Assembly: GCA_964596115.1 (NCBI GenBank)
Contig: CAZQRW010000020.1
Location: forward strand, 1 to 33,065
Reading direction: 5' to 3'
From: CAZQRW01 sp964596115
GTDB taxonomy: Bacteria; Hydrothermota; UBA3072; B12-G15
Length of the DNA: 33,065 bases
Positions 32,052-33,065 of this stretch are shown here, one piece after another (the first letter of the stretch is position 1; each line of letters opens with the position of its first letter). A model generated the notes under the pieces. It saw only the letters and a program-made list of their open reading frames with translations, searched no databases and was not told where the DNA came from. The position numbers and the translations under genes were made by a program.

Positions 32052-32864
32052 CTATTGTATTGGTTTTATAGTTACATCCTGGTCAATATAAAATGTAACG
32101 TCTATGTTTCCCATAGCGCCTGAGATCTTACCTTTACCCTCCATTCCATAATGACCAGAATGAAGAGAAATCTTACCACTATCAACAGACCAGAAGATAC
32201 GCGACTTTGTATTTCCAGAGAGGTTCATTTCTATATTAGCTCCGCCCTGGTTAATTTTTTTATGTATCTCTATAGTCCCCTTTCCTGTAATAACAGCAAT
32301 CCTCTCATTGTTTTTATTCTTAAAGCCTTCAAATTTATATATATTATCAGCTTTTATATCATTCTCATTTTTCTTCCTCTCCCATTGGTCGCCTACATTA
32401 ACAATACCCCCTGGCAAGAAATCATAAAATGACTCCACCACATTTCTCAAATTTATTCCGAAATCATCTTCTGTATTCCCATCTGTTGTCTTTTGAATCT
32501 TGCCATTCCTTGTTGTTACAATTTTTATACTCTTTCTTTCCATTTTATCCAGATTTGGGATTGGTTGAATTCCCATAGGTGTCTCTACAGTTCCCTCAAT
32601 TTTTGAAATAGTAAATTTCTGGAATACCATATCTCCACTAATAGAATCAACACTATTATCAATAGTGATCATTGCTCTTGAGGTTTGAATATGACTTGTT
32701 CCTTGAATTTCCATTGTATTCTCTGTTATACTCGTTATATTATATCTTGAAATACTCCCTGCAGTAAACTGAGGAATTATTACTGCAGAGCCCTTCTTAA
32801 TTACTGCTTTCCCACCACATCCCCCTAAGATTAAGACAGTAAAAAAGAGAAACTTTACTTTCAT
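32052..32864 (-). CDS. Lipoprotein of unknown function (DUF6263-like)
   Basis: 270 aa. Signal peptide MKVKFLFFTVLILGGC with lipobox LGGC (Cys16). The mature part is beta-rich and polar (RYNITSITENTMEIQGTSHI, VNVGDQWERKK, ITGKGTIEIHKKI), like periplasmic beta-sandwich lipoproteins of the DUF6263 kind. It is the first gene of the operon with the two transglutaminase-like proteins and probably works with them at the envelope. The ATG follows GAGGAGGAAG. Confidence 0.75.
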   Translation of the reverse strand: MKVKFLFFTVLILGGCGGKAVIKKGSAVIIPQFTAGSISRYNITSITENTMEIQGTSHIQTSRAMITIDNSVDSISGDMVFQKFTISKIEGTVETPMGIQPIPNLDKMERKSIKIVTTRNGKIQKTTDGNTEDDFGINLRNVVESFYDFLPGGIVNVGDQWERKKNENDIKADNIYKFEGFKNKNNERIAVITGKGTIEIHKKINQGGANIEMNLSGNTKSRIFWSVDSGKISLHSGHYGMEGKGKISGAMGNIDVTFYIDQDVTIKPIQ

Positions 32865-32884
32865 TTCTTCCTCCTCTCCGGTTT

Positions 32885-32890
32885 ATTATA
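32885..32890 (-). promoter_or_regulatory. Putative -10 box of the transglutaminase operon
   Basis: TATAAT on the minus strand, preceded by an upstream TTGAAT at a poor 22-nt distance. A -10-driven promoter is plausible. The 171-nt region to 33036 is divergent and carries promoters on both strands. Confidence 0.35.
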
Positions 32891-32975
32891 ATACTAATGC
32901 CCTTCTTGATTTATTCAATACATTTTTTCATAATTTTGATAGTTCATATTTCGTCTTCATCTTTTGTTTCTTCCC

Positions 32976-33004
32976 TTGACAAATAAAATAAATTACTATA
33001 AAAT
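32976..33004 (+). promoter_or_regulatory. Promoter of the right-edge gene
   Basis: Perfect TTGACA (32976-32981), a 17-nt spacer and TAAAAT (32999-33004), followed by AAGGAGG and an ATG at 33036. Confidence 0.65.
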
Positions 33005-33035
33005 TTTAACAATATGAATCTATAAGGAGGTTATA

Positions 33036-33065
33036 ATGAAATTATCAAAATCTCTTTTCGTTTTT
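33036..33065 (+). CDS. Start of an exported protein (cut by window edge)
   Basis: Ten codons, MKLSKSLFVF, after the strong ribosome site AAGGAGG. The basic then hydrophobic start looks like a signal peptide. Nothing more can be said. Confidence 0.6.
   Translation, partial: MKLSKSLFVF

Overview
The window is low-GC bacterial chromosome, densely packed and interrupted only by one run of 100 N (1319-1418). Several traits occur together: SecD-SecF fused in one chain, WaaF-type heptosyltransferases (so an LPS-like outer membrane), many short lipoproteins, a C25 (gingipain/PorU-like) peptidase with a FlgD-like C-terminal domain, DUF3857/transglutaminase proteins, and a tandem-thioredoxin protein disulfide oxidoreductase. 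This mix suggests an uncultivated Gram-negative lineage of the WOR-3/Stahlbacteria or FCB-like kind, possibly thermophilic. That placement is inference from gene content, not from a marker-gene phylogeny. No rRNA, CRISPR array, insertion sequence or phage gene was seen.

Left part, minus strand (1-8325). The start of tuf lies at the left edge, preceded by tRNA-Thr(TGT)-Tyr(GTA)-Gly(TCC)-Thr(GGT), the same order as thrU-tyrU-glyT-thrT-tufB of E. coli, and by tRNA-Ala(CGC). A class I methyltransferase gene follows; it is interrupted by two in-frame TAG codons and by the assembly gap. Next comes a six-gene thiol-disulfide operon, read right to left: small Cys protein, protein disulfide oxidoreductase, thioredoxin reductase-like, glutaredoxin-like, CoA-disulfide reductase/NADH oxidase family, TlpA-like lipoprotein. 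It ends in a perfect hairpin terminator. Upstream are a heptosyltransferase fused to a GmhB-like phosphatase, a second heptosyltransferase that starts 8 nt after tRNA-Ala(TGC), and tRNA-Ile(GAT).

Centre, plus strand (8536-16659). A YhcC-type radical SAM gene is followed by the most unusual locus here: three consecutive, translationally overlapping EutN/CcmL (bacterial microcompartment pentamer) genes, then an exported protein with a TlpA-like thioredoxin domain and no shell hexamer gene in sight. RNase G, a 28-bp degenerate pyrimidine-rich tandem repeat, a membrane protein of unknown function and a lipoprotein with a possible SecD-P1-like domain follow.

Right part (16656-33065). A chain of genes joined by 4-nt ATGA overlaps runs from the lipoprotein through a Trm112/UPF0434-like zinc protein, the large C25 peptidase, a LOG-family protein, a lipoprotein cyclophilin and a macrodomain protein. 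A second unit carries a zinc-ribbon protein, SecDF, a lone cyclic-nucleotide-binding domain, PdxJ, a creatininase-family hydrolase and FolC. On the minus strand a three-gene envelope operon encodes a lipoprotein and two DUF3857/transglutaminase paralogues. One paralogue keeps the Cys-His-Asp triad; the other has lost all three residues. The window ends in the first codons of an exported protein.

Across the window several genes have a -10 box ending about 6 nt before the start codon and no Shine-Dalgarno sequence, which suggests that leaderless mRNAs are common. Others have clear GGAGG sites.
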